A stretch of 64,000 nucleotides of DNA from SLRI01 sp942491185 (GTDB lineage Bacteria; Pseudomonadota; Alphaproteobacteria; Geminicoccales; Geminicoccaceae). The notes under the pieces are model-generated. The model did no database searches. It had not been told where the DNA came from and saw only the letters and a list, made by a program, of their open reading frames with translations. This document shows positions 46,358 to 55,297 of the stretch, piece by piece. Each line of letters opens with the position of its first letter. Position 1 is the stretch's first letter. Location: contig CALOAB010000024.1 of assembly GCA_942491185.1 (NCBI GenBank), forward strand, positions 124,001-188,000, in the 5' to 3' direction. The position numbers and the translations under genes are program-made.

Positions 46358-46684
46358 GTGAACGTTGTGAGCATGCCGGCGAACGTTCACCGCAACGTTC
46401 ACGGGCGGAATCCCGCGCCGTTGCTGGGTCCGGTGAACGTTGTGAACGTCGTGAACGTTTTTCCTGGTTCTCCCTCGCGGGGGCGTGCGCGTCCGCGCAT
46501 GCGTAAGGGGTCGGAAAACGTTCACGACGTTCACGACGTTCACGAAACTCACTCAACCCATTGATTTGCAGTGATGTTTTTTCGTGAACGTTGGAGTCGC
46601 AACGTTCACCAACGTTCACGACGTTCACGAGATCGGCAGGTGTTGGTGCCGAATCGGCAGGTGTTGGTGAACGTCGTGAACGTT
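46358..46684. repeat. array of fifteen 9-bp GTGAACGTT/AACGTTCAC repeats
   Basis: Copies of GTGAACGTY or its complement start at 46358, 46382, 46394, 46433, 46442, 46451, 46517, 46526, 46535, 46584, 46601, 46611, 46620, 46667 and 46676. Two runs of three tandem units, 46433-46459 and 46517-46543, are inverted with one mismatch in 27. A second direct repeat, ATCGGCAGGTGTTGGTG, is at 46632-46648 and 46653-46669. The array fills the 509-base gap between the resolvase start and the primase stop. It looks like an iteron-type origin or multi-operator. The sequence reads through as VNVVNV or VHDVHN in some frames, but I do not think it codes. Confidence 0.8.
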
Positions 46685-46693
46685 CATCCGTGC

Positions 46694-49294
46694 CTATATT
46701 TTCATCAACAGCGAGGTGCCAACGCTGGGCACCCTGATAGGGCTCCCCACGCTTGACCTGAACGGTGAGCCGGCCGACGCTGAACGTCCGGTCGCGCAGC
46801 TTGCCGAGCGCCTTGCCGAGCTTGGTTCGGCGGGCGCGCTCGTTGCTTTTCCCTCGAGCGGCAAGGGCAGCTCACTGCTCAGCGCCAGGTCGAAGAGATC
46901 GGCCGTGCCCACCTCGGCGGTGCCGAAGCGATCCCACCAGCTGCCGACGAAGCTGCGCCAGACGGCACCCTCGCCGTCGGCGGCCTCGAGCATCTCGTCG
47001 AGGTTGCCGAGGAAGCCCTCGATGCCGGCGACCTCGAGCACCCCGCCCATGGTCTGCGCCCAGGCGTCGTAGCTGCCGATGCTGCGGCTGCCGCGCGGCC
47101 GTCCGGCGGCGATCCAGGCCTGGCAGAGGGTGAGGCAGGCCGCCACCAGCCGGGCCCGGTTGGCGCGCACCCAGCCCATGAGGTCGGCATGGCGAAAGCC
47201 GTCGCGGCGCCAGGGCTGGTCGACCCGGGCGTCGAGCCGGATGCGGACGATCCGCCGGGCCATCTCGTTGGAGAAGCTCGGGTTGTTGCCCGTCGCGATC
47301 CATACCGCGCGGATCGGCAGCCGGGTCATCTCGGAGACGCCGAGGATGCGGTCCTCCCAATAGGGGGCGGTGAGCGCTGCCGCCAGGGCCGAGCTGTCCA
47401 GCTCGTGGCGGAGGTTGTCGATCAGCACGATGGCCGGGATCTGCCGCAGCTTGGCGGTGATCCGCTTGCGCCATTCCTCGTCGTCGCGGCCCTCGGTGGT
47501 GACCGCGGCTCCACTGCCGGTCTGGATGGTGGCGACGGCATCGACCAGCAGCGTGGCGCCGGTGCCGGGCGTCGGCTTCTCGATCATGTGCAGCGGCGTC
47601 GGGCCGTCGATCATCGCCCGCAGGAAGCCGAGCAGCAGCAGAGCCACGGCATGCGCCCGCTCGGCATGGCCGGTGAACGGGAAGTCGCCCAGCAGGTCGT
47701 CGAGGATCAGCTGCCGTGCGGCCGCGATCTCTGCCGCGGTCGGCTGCACGGCGATCGGCGGCAGGTCGAAGCCCGGCATGGCGTGGTAGTAGAGCCGGGC
47801 GTCCGGGTGGTAGCCGGGCGAGGTGAGCAGCGCCCCGCCGCGGCCGAACACCGGTGCGGTGACGATGCCGGTGAGGATCGGCAGGTCGGGATCGGGGGTC
47901 GCCAGCACGCACTTGATCACCGGCGTCGGCGGATGCGCCGGGACGAGATCGCCGTTGCGGGCGAGCCGGCGCCAGAGCGCCAGCTTGGCCAGCATCAGCC
48001 GCAGCCGCTCCTCGGTCAGCATCGCCGCCACCGGCCGGCCGTCGTCGTCGGGGACGATCCAGCCGGGCAGGCCGGCGACGCGGAACAGCCAGGGCTGGTC
48101 GTTGGCGGCGAGCAGCAGGCGCCAGGCACGGCCGGCCGCGCGGTCGAGATCGCCCTCGTCGGCACGCAGGCCTGGCGGTGGCTCGGCCGGCTGGACGAAG
48201 CCGATGGGCAGATGCCGACCGGTGACTGGCCGCACCGGCTCGGCTGCCCTTGTCGGCTGTCGCCAGGCGGTCTTGATCGCGTCCCGGATTGCCTCAGGGC
48301 CAGCGCCGAGCAGCAGGTCGTTGAAGTCCTGGCCCGGCTCGGGTGGTGCCACGATGACGACGTGGCGGCCTTCGGCGCGCAACCGTGCCGCCGTGGCCTC
48401 GGCCGAGCGCAGCCCGGCGCCCGACCCGTCGTTGTCGGCGAGGATCAGGACGATCCTGGCCGCTCCCGGCAGCTGCACCTGCTCCAGATGCTGGGTGGAG
48501 AGCGTGGCCCAGACCGGCAGCTCGGGACAGGCGGTCATCACCGCGAGCCCGGTCTCGATCCCCTCGCAGAGACCGAGCAGGCCGTCGGCGCCGATCTCGG
48601 CCAGGCGCACCGCCCCACCGGCGACCTTGCCCAGCATCATCCGCGGCTTGGCGATGGCGGCCTTGGCGACGCCGTCGGCCGTGGCCTCGAGATAGGTGCG
48701 GTGCAGGGCCACCACCTCGCCGTCGCGATCACGGACGATGCCGATCAGGGCCGGATAGCCCATGCGGCTCTCGTAGTGGGTCAGATCGGGGTGGAACCGA
48801 AGATCGGCCGCCGGCGGCACGACCAGGCCACGGCTCTCGAGATAGCGCTCCGCGACCGTGCCCGGGATCGCCGTCGCATGAGCGAGGATGAAGGCGATCT
48901 CCTGGGTCGCGTCGCGCTTCGCCGGCGGGGGCATGGGCGGCGCCTCGCGCGCCGGTGCCGTGGCCGACCAGCCGGTCAGCCGTGCCGCCTCGGCGAAGAG
49001 GGCGGTGCCGTCGAGGCCTACGGCCTGCTCGAGCGTGCTGAGTGGCCCGCCGCCCTGGCCGCCGTCGAACTCGTGCCAGTTGCCGGCATGCTCGCCCACC
49101 AGCGTGATGACGCAGGAGCCGCTGTTGCGGGGTGGCGCACCCTGGATGTTGGCGAGCCGCCACTCGTCGCCCAGGCGGCGGCCATTGGGAAAATGCCGTG
49201 GCACCCAGCTCTCGGCGCTGAGCCGCAGGCGGTGCACGATCTCGTCGAGATCGTAGCGCACCGGGACGGCGACGACGTCGTTGAAGTCGAGCAT
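46694..49294 (-). CDS. Toprim-domain primase / ATPase
   Basis: An 866-residue phage-type replication protein. An N-terminal region typical of DUF7146-like primases is followed by a Toprim domain (about 240-350) with LCEGIETGLA and VLILADNDGSGAG. The C-terminal half is an AAA-type ATPase with LIDNLRHELDS and IATGNNPSFSNEMARRIVRIRLD. The P-loop position reads PTPGTGATLL, with Ala where Lys is expected. Start ATG 49294 has GAGG upstream. A TTG at 49312 overlapping the helicase stop is the alternative. It should prime and unwind the element's DNA. Confidence 0.85.
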   Translation of the reverse strand: MLDFNDVVAVPVRYDLDEIVHRLRLSAESWVPRHFPNGRRLGDEWRLANIQGAPPRNSGSCVITLVGEHAGNWHEFDGGQGGGPLSTLEQAVGLDGTALFAEAARLTGWSATAPAREAPPMPPPAKRDATQEIAFILAHATAIPGTVAERYLESRGLVVPPAADLRFHPDLTHYESRMGYPALIGIVRDRDGEVVALHRTYLEATADGVAKAAIAKPRMMLGKVAGGAVRLAEIGADGLLGLCEGIETGLAVMTACPELPVWATLSTQHLEQVQLPGAARIVLILADNDGSGAGLRSAEATAARLRAEGRHVVIVAPPEPGQDFNDLLLGAGPEAIRDAIKTAWRQPTRAAEPVRPVTGRHLPIGFVQPAEPPPGLRADEGDLDRAAGRAWRLLLAANDQPWLFRVAGLPGWIVPDDDGRPVAAMLTEERLRLMLAKLALWRRLARNGDLVPAHPPTPVIKCVLATPDPDLPILTGIVTAPVFGRGGALLTSPGYHPDARLYYHAMPGFDLPPIAVQPTAAEIAAARQLILDDLLGDFPFTGHAERAHAVALLLLGFLRAMIDGPTPLHMIEKPTPGTGATLLVDAVATIQTGSGAAVTTEGRDDEEWRKRITAKLRQIPAIVLIDNLRHELDSSALAAALTAPYWEDRILGVSEMTRLPIRAVWIATGNNPSFSNEMARRIVRIRLDARVDQPWRRDGFRHADLMGWVRANRARLVAACLTLCQAWIAAGRPRGSRSIGSYDAWAQTMGGVLEVAGIEGFLGNLDEMLEAADGEGAVWRSFVGSWWDRFGTAEVGTADLFDLALSSELPLPLEGKATSAPAEPSSARRSASCATGRSASAGSPFRSSVGSPIRVPSVGTSLLMKI

Positions 49295-49304
49295 GGCTGC
49301 CACC

Positions 49305-50585
49305 TCAGTCAAGCAGCACCAGGCCCCACTCGGCCCGGGTGATCGCCGTGTAGAGCCAGCGGGCGCGATCCTCGGCGGTGCGGCCGAGCCCGTCGTCCCA
49401 GACCACCGCGGTCGGGTATGAGGAACCCTGCGCCTTGTGGCAGGTGATGGCGTAGCCCCAGACGACCTCGACCAGCCCCTTCATCTGCCGCCAGTCGCGC
49501 CGGCCACGATCGCGGTCGAAGTGGACGTGGTCGTCGAAGTGGCCCTTGTAGAGCCACTGGCGGCCAGGGATGGCGGTGCCGTCCTCGGTGGTGACCTTGG
49601 CGCTCAACGACAGCGGGCCCTCGTCGCGGATGTCGGTGAGCTCGACGAAGAGGCCGTTGATCAGCCCGAGGTCATGCCGGTTCTTCAGGCAGATGATCTT
49701 CTCGCCGCGGCCCTCGGGGTAGTCGCCGGGATAGCCGGCCGCACGCTTCATGGCGGTGTTGAGGAACAGCCGGGTCGCGTTCATGCCGCAGATCACCTGG
49801 CCGCCCTTGAGCATCTGCTCCGGCGGCACATCGGTCCGCCGCATCTTCCAGACGTGCTCGTCATGGCCGCCATAGGGGATCGGCTGACCCTGCCGCGCCA
49901 TGGTCGCCAACCTGATGATCGCGCTCTCGCCGGCCTGGCGGTGGATCTCGGTCAGCATGACGTCGGGCTTGTCGCTGTTGAACGCCCCTTCGCCCTTGAT
50001 CGGCGGCAGCTGGCCCGGATCACCCAGCACCAGGATCGGCTTGCCGAAGGCCAGGAGGTCGTTCGCCATCTCGCTGCCGACCATCGACACCTCGTCGAGG
50101 ACGACGAGATCGGCGTCGCGGATCAGCGACTGGTCGTTGAGGACGAAGCGTGGCTGGTGGATGTCGGCGAGGCGCAGCTCGAGGCGGCGGATCTGCGTCT
50201 CGGCGAAGGACCGCTCGGCGGGGCCCATGCGGCCGAGCCCGGCGCGCAGCTCGGCCAGCTCCTGCTCGGCCCGGGCGATCTCCTCGGGCGTCGCCTCCGA
50301 CACCCGGTAGATCAGGCTGTGGATGGTCGAGGCCGGCGTGCCCTTGCGGGTCATCACCAGCGCCGCCTTGCCGGTGAAGGCGGCGTAGAGCACGCCGCCC
50401 GAGGCGTTGTCGCGATCCAGCGTCTCGAGCCCCAGCTCGTCGATGATGTAGCGCGTGATCGTGCTCTTCCCGCAGCCGGCGAAGCCCCAGATGCGCGCGA
50501 CCTGCTGCTCGTGGGTGCGGTGCTTGTACCAGTCCTTGATGACCTCGATGGCGGCCGCCTGCTGCGGCGAGGGCGCGAACGTCAT
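49305..50585 (-). CDS. SF1 RecD/Dda-like DNA helicase
   Basis: A 426-residue helicase. Walker A GFAGCGKST, Walker B VVLDEVSMVG, a motif III region LGDPGQLPPIKGEGAF, and the UvrD_C_2 end GYAITCHKAQGSSYP and LYTAITRAEWG. This matches short 5'-3' Dda/RecD2-type helicases encoded by phages. Its ATG overlaps the nuclease stop (ATGA), so the two likely act together in recombination or replication. Confidence 0.9.
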   Translation of the reverse strand: MTFAPSPQQAAAIEVIKDWYKHRTHEQQVARIWGFAGCGKSTITRYIIDELGLETLDRDNASGGVLYAAFTGKAALVMTRKGTPASTIHSLIYRVSEATPEEIARAEQELAELRAGLGRMGPAERSFAETQIRRLELRLADIHQPRFVLNDQSLIRDADLVVLDEVSMVGSEMANDLLAFGKPILVLGDPGQLPPIKGEGAFNSDKPDVMLTEIHRQAGESAIIRLATMARQGQPIPYGGHDEHVWKMRRTDVPPEQMLKGGQVICGMNATRLFLNTAMKRAAGYPGDYPEGRGEKIICLKNRHDLGLINGLFVELTDIRDEGPLSLSAKVTTEDGTAIPGRQWLYKGHFDDHVHFDRDRGRRDWRQMKGLVEVVWGYAITCHKAQGSSYPTAVVWDDGLGRTAEDRARWLYTAITRAEWGLVLLD

Positions 50586-51362
50586 GGCGTCGTCTCCCAG
50601 CAGCGCCGGGCATAGGGCACCAGCGGCAGAGGTAGTAATCGGGATCGTCGGTCACGCGCGGCGGCAGCTCGCCGGCCTCGGCGGCACGGATGATGGCGAC
50701 GGCCTTGTCGGACAGCGCCTGGGCGATCGCCGGATCGAGCAGCACGACCTCGTGGTGCAGCGCCTGGCTGTCCTTGTTGAGCGCCGTGAACAGCGTCTGG
50801 CCGAGCTCGAGATAGGCCATGTAGAGCTGGACCTGGGCGAAGTAGACGGGCTTGGACTTGCGCAGCCCGTGCTCGGCCAGATGCGCCCAGGACCGGGCAT
50901 TCAGCGCCTTGTGCTCCCAGAGCGCCGGCCAGGCGATGCCGACATCCGGTCCGTCGACGATGACGCCGTCGATATGGCCGCGCAGCCGGCCGCCGGCCGT
51001 CACGAAGCCGAACTGGCCGCCATCGCGGCGCTCGGTCCTGAGCACGAAGCCGGCGGCCCGCAGCCAGCGCGCCGACAGCACCTCGAACTGGTGGCCGACA
51101 TCGAAGATGCGCAGCACCCGGCCGTCGAAGTCGGCGATCCCTGATCCTTGGCGGTATGGGTGACCTCGTAGACGAGCTTCCTGGCGCAGGGCTCGCCGAC
51201 CCGGCTGCCGCCGAGATAGTCGCGGGGCCGCTGCCGGCGGTTCTGCTCGACCAGGGCGGCGTCGATCAGCTGGTTCACCTGCTCCGAGGTCGTCGGGGCG
51301 GGCGGGCCGCCATAGACGAAGCCGGAGCCGTGGTTGAGGTCGACCACCGGGGGCATCAGCAT
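50582..51362 (-). CDS. PD-(D/E)XK (RecB-like) exonuclease, two frameshifts
   Basis: A restored 260-residue nuclease. The N-terminus shows YLGGSRVGEPCARKLVYEVTH; the core has GHIDGVIV, ALWEHKALNARSW and QVQLYMAYL, matching the D, ExK and Q of RecB-type nucleases. The C-terminus ends in the cysteine pattern CRWC-PYARRCW seen in Cas4/RecB proteins with an iron-sulfur cluster. One base is missing near 51137 (DQG to IADFDGR) and one near 50615 (CRWC to PYARRCWETTP). Both lie at short G or C runs. With both repaired, the stop TGA overlaps the helicase ATG exactly. Confidence 0.78.
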
Positions 51363-51374
51363 GGCGATGCCCCC

Positions 51375-51836
51375 TCAAAACGGAATAGGGTCATCGAACG
51401 GCTCGTGTGCCTTGGCCTGCCGCTGCATCGAGTCCTGGAAGCCATCGATGCAGGCCTCGATGATCTGGTCGATCTCCTCTGGCCTCCGATCGTGGAACGG
51501 CGCCATCAGGCCGAGCTCGGTGAGCGCCTCGGCGAGAAAGCGCCGCGCCTCCTTGATCGCCCTGGCCTCCATCTCGGTCTTGTCGATCATGCCGTTCTTC
51601 CAGTGCGCGTAGGCCGAGCCGGCATCCAGGCACGCCATCGAGCAGAAGCGGTGCTCGGGAAAGCGTGCCGGATCGCGTCGATGCAGGTAGGAGAAGCCGC
51701 GCGCCTCGCGGCCGCAGAGCGCGCACGGGGCTCGGGATGGTCGCGGCGGTGGTGGTCGCTGCAACACCACCGCCTGCTCGACCAGCCGCTCAGCCTGCCG
51801 CTTGCCCCGTGTCGGTCGACGGCGCGTTGCCACCAC
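51375..51836 (-). CDS. DUF6511-like zinc-finger protein
   Basis: A 153-residue protein with a basic N-terminus, then CALCGREARGFSYLH and HRFCSMACLDAG, four cysteines spaced as a zinc ribbon. A helical C-terminus contains LGLMAPFHDRRPEEID. The match to the DUF6511 phage family is from memory. Stop at 51375, 12 bases before the nuclease start. Likely an accessory factor of the replication module. Confidence 0.72.
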   Translation of the reverse strand: MVATRRRPTRGKRQAERLVEQAVVLQRPPPPRPSRAPCALCGREARGFSYLHRRDPARFPEHRFCSMACLDAGSAYAHWKNGMIDKTEMEARAIKEARRFLAEALTELGLMAPFHDRRPEEIDQIIEACIDGFQDSMQRQAKAHEPFDDPIPF

Positions 51837-51839
51837 TGC

Positions 51840-52598
51840 TCAGCTATTGAGCCACGCTGGCCCGGCCGGCTGTGCCGGCGCCTGCGGCTGCGGCTGGGCA
51901 GGCGTCGCTGGAGCGGAGGTTACCGCTGTCGCCGCCGGCGCCCAGGCAGGCGTGGCGGCCGCTGCCGGTGGCTGGGCGGGCGTGGCGGCCGGTGCGGTGC
52001 CCCATGCCGGCGTCGCCTGCGTCGGCGCCTGGGCGGCGGCCCGCCCGCGGCCCGTCGGTGCGTCCGGCACGGTCTCGCCGTTCATCACCTTCTGCCAGAT
52101 CGGCTCGTTCGGCAGGATCACCCGGTCGAGCCGGTTGCTGTCGCCGTAGCGCGGGTCCTGGCTGGCCTCGATCCGGATCTTGCCGACGAAGGTGATGCCG
52201 CTGAGATCGGCGAGCCCGCGCAGGACGCGCTTGCTCTTCGCCGCCTCGCTCATGTCGTTCGGGTCGAGCCCGAGCGCGCTGTCGATCATCGCCCGGAAGG
52301 TGCTCTTGCTGATGCTCCAGCCGATCGACTGGCCCTTGTCGTCGAGCTTGCCGCCCCTGACGGTGAAGTGCTGCCAGAACTTCCGGCGGGCGTGCGGTCC
52401 CTCGACCACGGTGAGCTCGGCATCGATGGACTGGACGTCGCTGCCCGGGCTGCTGGAGGCCTTGAGCAGCCCCTTGTCGGCCTCGAAGAACCCGTCGATG
52501 CCACCCGGCCGGATGTGCATGATGAGCTTGGCGTGGGCGCCGTCGGGGATCAGATCGCCGCCCTTCTGCGGCTCGGCATCGTTCATGTCGAACGTCAT
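51840..52598 (-). CDS. phage replication-module protein, single-strand-binding-like
   Basis: A 252-residue protein. The conserved N-terminal 170 residues (MTFDMNDAEPQKGGDLIPDG, HARRKFWQHFTV) belong to a family found next to Sak4-type recombinases in alphaproteobacterial phages. The C-terminus (about 185-252) is Ala/Pro/Gln-rich and disordered, as in SSB tails. A single-strand-binding role is inferred from position and tail, not from a recognised fold. It starts 8 bases after the Sak4-like gene. Confidence 0.7.
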   Translation of the reverse strand: MTFDMNDAEPQKGGDLIPDGAHAKLIMHIRPGGIDGFFEADKGLLKASSSPGSDVQSIDAELTVVEGPHARRKFWQHFTVRGGKLDDKGQSIGWSISKSTFRAMIDSALGLDPNDMSEAAKSKRVLRGLADLSGITFVGKIRIEASQDPRYGDSNRLDRVILPNEPIWQKVMNGETVPDAPTGRGRAAAQAPTQATPAWGTAPAATPAQPPAAAATPAWAPAATAVTSAPATPAQPQPQAPAQPAGPAWLNS

Positions 52599-52605
52599 CG
52601 CTCAT

Positions 52606-53445
52606 TCATCCTTTCGTGGTGGTGTTGATCTTGGTGAGCAGCGCCCCGAGGTCGGGCGGCTCGGTGACGTCGAGCCGGCCGGAGCGGTCCTTGGCCGGCA
52701 GGGCGAAGGGATTGCCGGCGCGGCAGACCAGCCGGCGCTCGCTGGCCTTCTCGTCGAGGATGAAGTTGCCCTGGGCATCGCGGCCGAAGAGCTGCATCGA
52801 GATCACCTGGTCGACGATCCCGGGCAGCTCCCGCCCGGCCTTGGAGCCCTCCATCTGCGGCTGCCAGGTCGTGCGGTTGAGATCGTCCGTGACCTTCTCC
52901 AGCACGCCGACGAAGATCACGGTCTTGCCCGGGGCGTGCTGCAGATGCTTCAAGGCGATGATCACCTCGCGGCCCAAGAGCCCGTAGGCGCCGCGCACAT
53001 CCGGCTTGCCGGTCTTCTCCGAGAAGGCCTCGGGCTGCTGCTTGGCATAGGCCATGACCTGGCGGGTGAGATCGGTGATGCTGTCGACGAAGACGATCGA
53101 CATGCCGGCGAGGAACGCCTCGAGCCCGCTCTCGGCGTGGAGGCTCCGGGCGTGGGCGTGGTGCCCTTCGCTGTACCAGGCGCTCGGATCGGCCGCCGGA
53201 TCGGGCCCGCCGATCAGCACGACGAGATCGCGGAAGTCCTTGTAGCTCCTGACCGGGATGCTGGCCCCTGGCCAGTCCTGCACCGACTTCATGCCGGCCT
53301 CGAGGTCGAGGCAGACGGTGCGGTCGGGCGGCAGGGTCTTGAGGAGCGAGGTCTTGCCGACACCCGGCGGCCCGAAGACGGCGAGCGAGGTCTTGTTGTT
53401 GGCCTGGGCCAGGCGTTCATCGGCGGTGACGATGCGGATCGGCAA
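52606..53445 (-). CDS. Sak4-like RecA-fold ATPase
   Basis: A 279-residue single-domain recombinase-type ATPase. Walker A FGPPGVGKTS near residue 28 and Walker B MSIVFVDSITDL, followed by QVMAYAK. Family members anneal or pair single strands together with an SSB. I chose TTG 53445, which has GGAGG five bases upstream; no ATG fits. The frame runs open further upstream into the next gene only because that gene is frameshifted. A 124-base gap separates the two. Confidence 0.8.
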   Translation of the reverse strand: MPIRIVTADERLAQANNKTSLAVFGPPGVGKTSLLKTLPPDRTVCLDLEAGMKSVQDWPGASIPVRSYKDFRDLVVLIGGPDPAADPSAWYSEGHHAHARSLHAESGLEAFLAGMSIVFVDSITDLTRQVMAYAKQQPEAFSEKTGKPDVRGAYGLLGREVIIALKHLQHAPGKTVIFVGVLEKVTDDLNRTTWQPQMEGSKAGRELPGIVDQVISMQLFGRDAQGNFILDEKASERRLVCRAGNPFALPAKDRSGRLDVTEPPDLGALLTKINTTTKG

Positions 53446-53569
53446 TGCTGCCTCCAGAGCGTGACGGAATGATCGTGAACAAGGGGAACGGCGGGGCGTT
53501 GACCGGGCGCCGAAGGAGGGCCTGCCCGTCCTCGCGGAGCGGGCCGCCCCGCCGCTCGTCTCGGGCCGG

Positions 53570-54048
53570 CTAGGTGGCGAGCGCCAAGCGGTATCGGTCC
53601 TTGCCGGGCTGGACGCGGCGGGCCGGGGCGAAGGCCTCGCGGATCGCCCGGGCCAGGCATTGAAGCGGCGCTCGGGCACTCGATAGACAAGCTCGACGTA
53701 GTCGGTGACCGTCTCACCGCTCGCCTGGATCCGCTGGACGAGGTCGGCCAGGACGTCCTGCTCCCAGCTCACCTTGCGCGGGATGTCGGCGACCACCACC
53801 ACCTCGCCATCGTGGAAGCGGATGGTGCCGGTGTCCTTCTGCAGCGCCTGGCGCAGGCCCTGGGTCCGCTCGGCGTAGCGCAATGCCAGAGCACTCTCGA
53901 GCCGCGACGACAACCGCTTGGCGGTGTCGACCAGGGCCCCGACCTCGTCCTGCAGCAGCACCAGCTGATCGGCCGGCAGGGCGGCAATGGCTACGACGGG
54001 CAGCTGCTCCAGCTCGGCCGCGCTCGGGTGGTTGGCGAGGTCGGTCAT
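53570..54048 (-). CDS. hypothetical protein, frameshifted
   Basis: A restored product of about 159 residues. An N-terminal helical part (MTDLANHPSAAELEQLPVVA) is followed by FHDGEVVVVADIPRKVSWEQ and YVELVYRVPERRF. One base is missing near 53665; with it, the frame continues as CLARAIREAFAPARRVQPGK and stops at TAG. The conservation pattern suggests a gene of the replication module whose role I do not know. Its start overlaps the preceding stop (ATGA). Confidence 0.65.
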
Positions 54049-54389
54049 CGCGCTGTCTCCGGCGTGGATGGTGTCGGTCGGGCGACGGCGAGGTAGCTGA
54101 ATTTGCCCGGTTCGATGCGTCTCTGCAGCAGATGCACGCGGCCCTGCTCGGCCAATGCCCAGGCTGCGTTGGCGAGGCGATCCAGCGCCTGCCGCCTGGC
54201 CTTCGCCATCGGCGGCCCGAGCCGGTTACGCTCCACCGCCAGCAAACCCCGGTGGTACTCGAACGCCTCGCCAACCCGGGCCCGATGACACCAGGCCTGG
54301 AGCAATCTGGCGTCCAGCGCCGGCTGTGACGCCGGCAACGCCGCCGACGTTCGCCGGGCTCGATCGGGTGGGACGGCAAGACAACTCAA
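54045..54389 (-). CDS. hypothetical protein, first gene of the leftward operon
   Basis: A frame of up to 114 residues. The part from ARLLQAWCHRARVGEAFEYHRG to VHLLQRRIEPGKFSYLAVAR looks like a small conserved phage protein with a winged-helix-like helix and hairpin order. The true start is unclear: TTG 54389 opens the frame, and a later TTG is possible. It reads away from the palindrome array at 54455-54873, which may control it. Confidence 0.55.
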   Translation of the reverse strand: MSCLAVPPDRARRTSAALPASQPALDARLLQAWCHRARVGEAFEYHRGLLAVERNRLGPPMAKARRQALDRLANAAWALAEQGRVHLLQRRIEPGKFSYLAVARPTPSTPETAR

Positions 54390-54454
54390 AGCTCAGGCTC
54401 CTCGCTCGAAAGTGCGGAAGCCAAGCCTGCACCGAAAACGAATCGCCGCGCTAC

Positions 54455-54873
54455 GGTCAAAGGGTTCAACCCTTCTCGCCAAGCCAATGGGTTGCACCCT
54501 TTGACCTATTGACGGCCTTATTGACCCCGGATGGGGATCGAAAACGCCAACTCGTGAAGGCTGAGTTCAGGCAATCAATCCTCAAAATCGACCTCGACAC
54601 GCGCGCGTTCAGATGTGGTTCGGAGATCTGTCAACGGGCAAAGGGTTCAACCCAGTTCGCCCTCTCGGGTTGAAGGGTTCGACCGTTGACAAGAGCGAGG
54701 AACGCGTTCCACGCGCTAGAATTGCGAGAATCCGTCCTTGAGAACGCCGAAGCCGGCCCTCTGAATGGCTTCGCAGAGGCGCTCCCAGCCACCCGTCAGC
54801 TGGGCAGAGCTGTCAACGGTCAAAGGGTTCAACCCAATCGACCGATGATGGGTTGAACCCTTTGACCGTTTAC
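54455..54873. repeat. three palindromes about 180 bp apart, GGTCAAAGGGTTCAACCC type
   Basis: Each module has a left arm like GGTCAAAGGGTTCAACCC and an inverted right arm like GGGTTGAACCCTTTGACC: 54455-54472 with 54489-54506, 54630-54653 with 54667-54690, and 54812-54835 with 54850-54873. The third pair matches at 23 of 24 positions around a 14-base spacer. The sequences between modules are 123 and 121 bases and weakly alike, so the whole may be a decayed tandem repeat. It lies between the leftward operon and the rightward cassette. I see no gene in 54390-55297 that I can support; a 9-bp hairpin is at 55232-55257. Confidence 0.75.
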
Positions 54874-55297
54874 GAGCGCGAGGCACTGCGGCTAACGCGA
54901 AAGTCGTGGAAAACGCTTGCCGCAAGGGTTGACCTCCCAGCATGGCCTTGGCAAGCGATCCTCACCGCCGGTCACATTCAACGGTGGCTCGACAAACAAG
55001 TGTCTGCAGGAAAAACAAGTGATCGCTACGTGCTTCGATCGAACAACCGTTACGATGAGAGCCGCTGCTCGACAGATCATCAGCTGCGCCACCAGCAAGC
55101 GGCTGGGCTACCAGGAATTCCGGCTGCTCTGGCCCAACGGCGGCGCCGCCTGGCCGCTAAGCTCGCGAGCACTGCTTATGGCCAGCCGGGAGGCGCTGCT
55201 CATACCGCTTCAGGACGGCCTGCTCACTGCGGCAGGCCGCTTATCGCGGCGGCCTGCGGATCCCCATGAGAAACGACGCTCGGAACGCTCCTGGATC

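Noticed and set aside
46166..46552. Reading frame giving VNVVNV and VHDVHN repeats
   Set aside because: It is simply the 9-bp array read in frame; both strands and several frames give similar strings, so I treat it as non-coding.
46358..46684. CRISPR array
   Set aside because: Repeats are 9 bp, tandem and in both orientations, with no uniform spacers and no cas genes.
54455..54873. Integron attC sites
   Set aside because: The palindromes are long and nearly perfect and lack the R' and R'' core GTTRRRY/RYYYAAC spacing; no tyrosine integrase is present.
54853..55269. 138-codon plus-strand frame starting in the third palindrome
   Set aside because: The N-terminus is palindrome sequence and the C-terminal half is low-complexity; no family resemblance.
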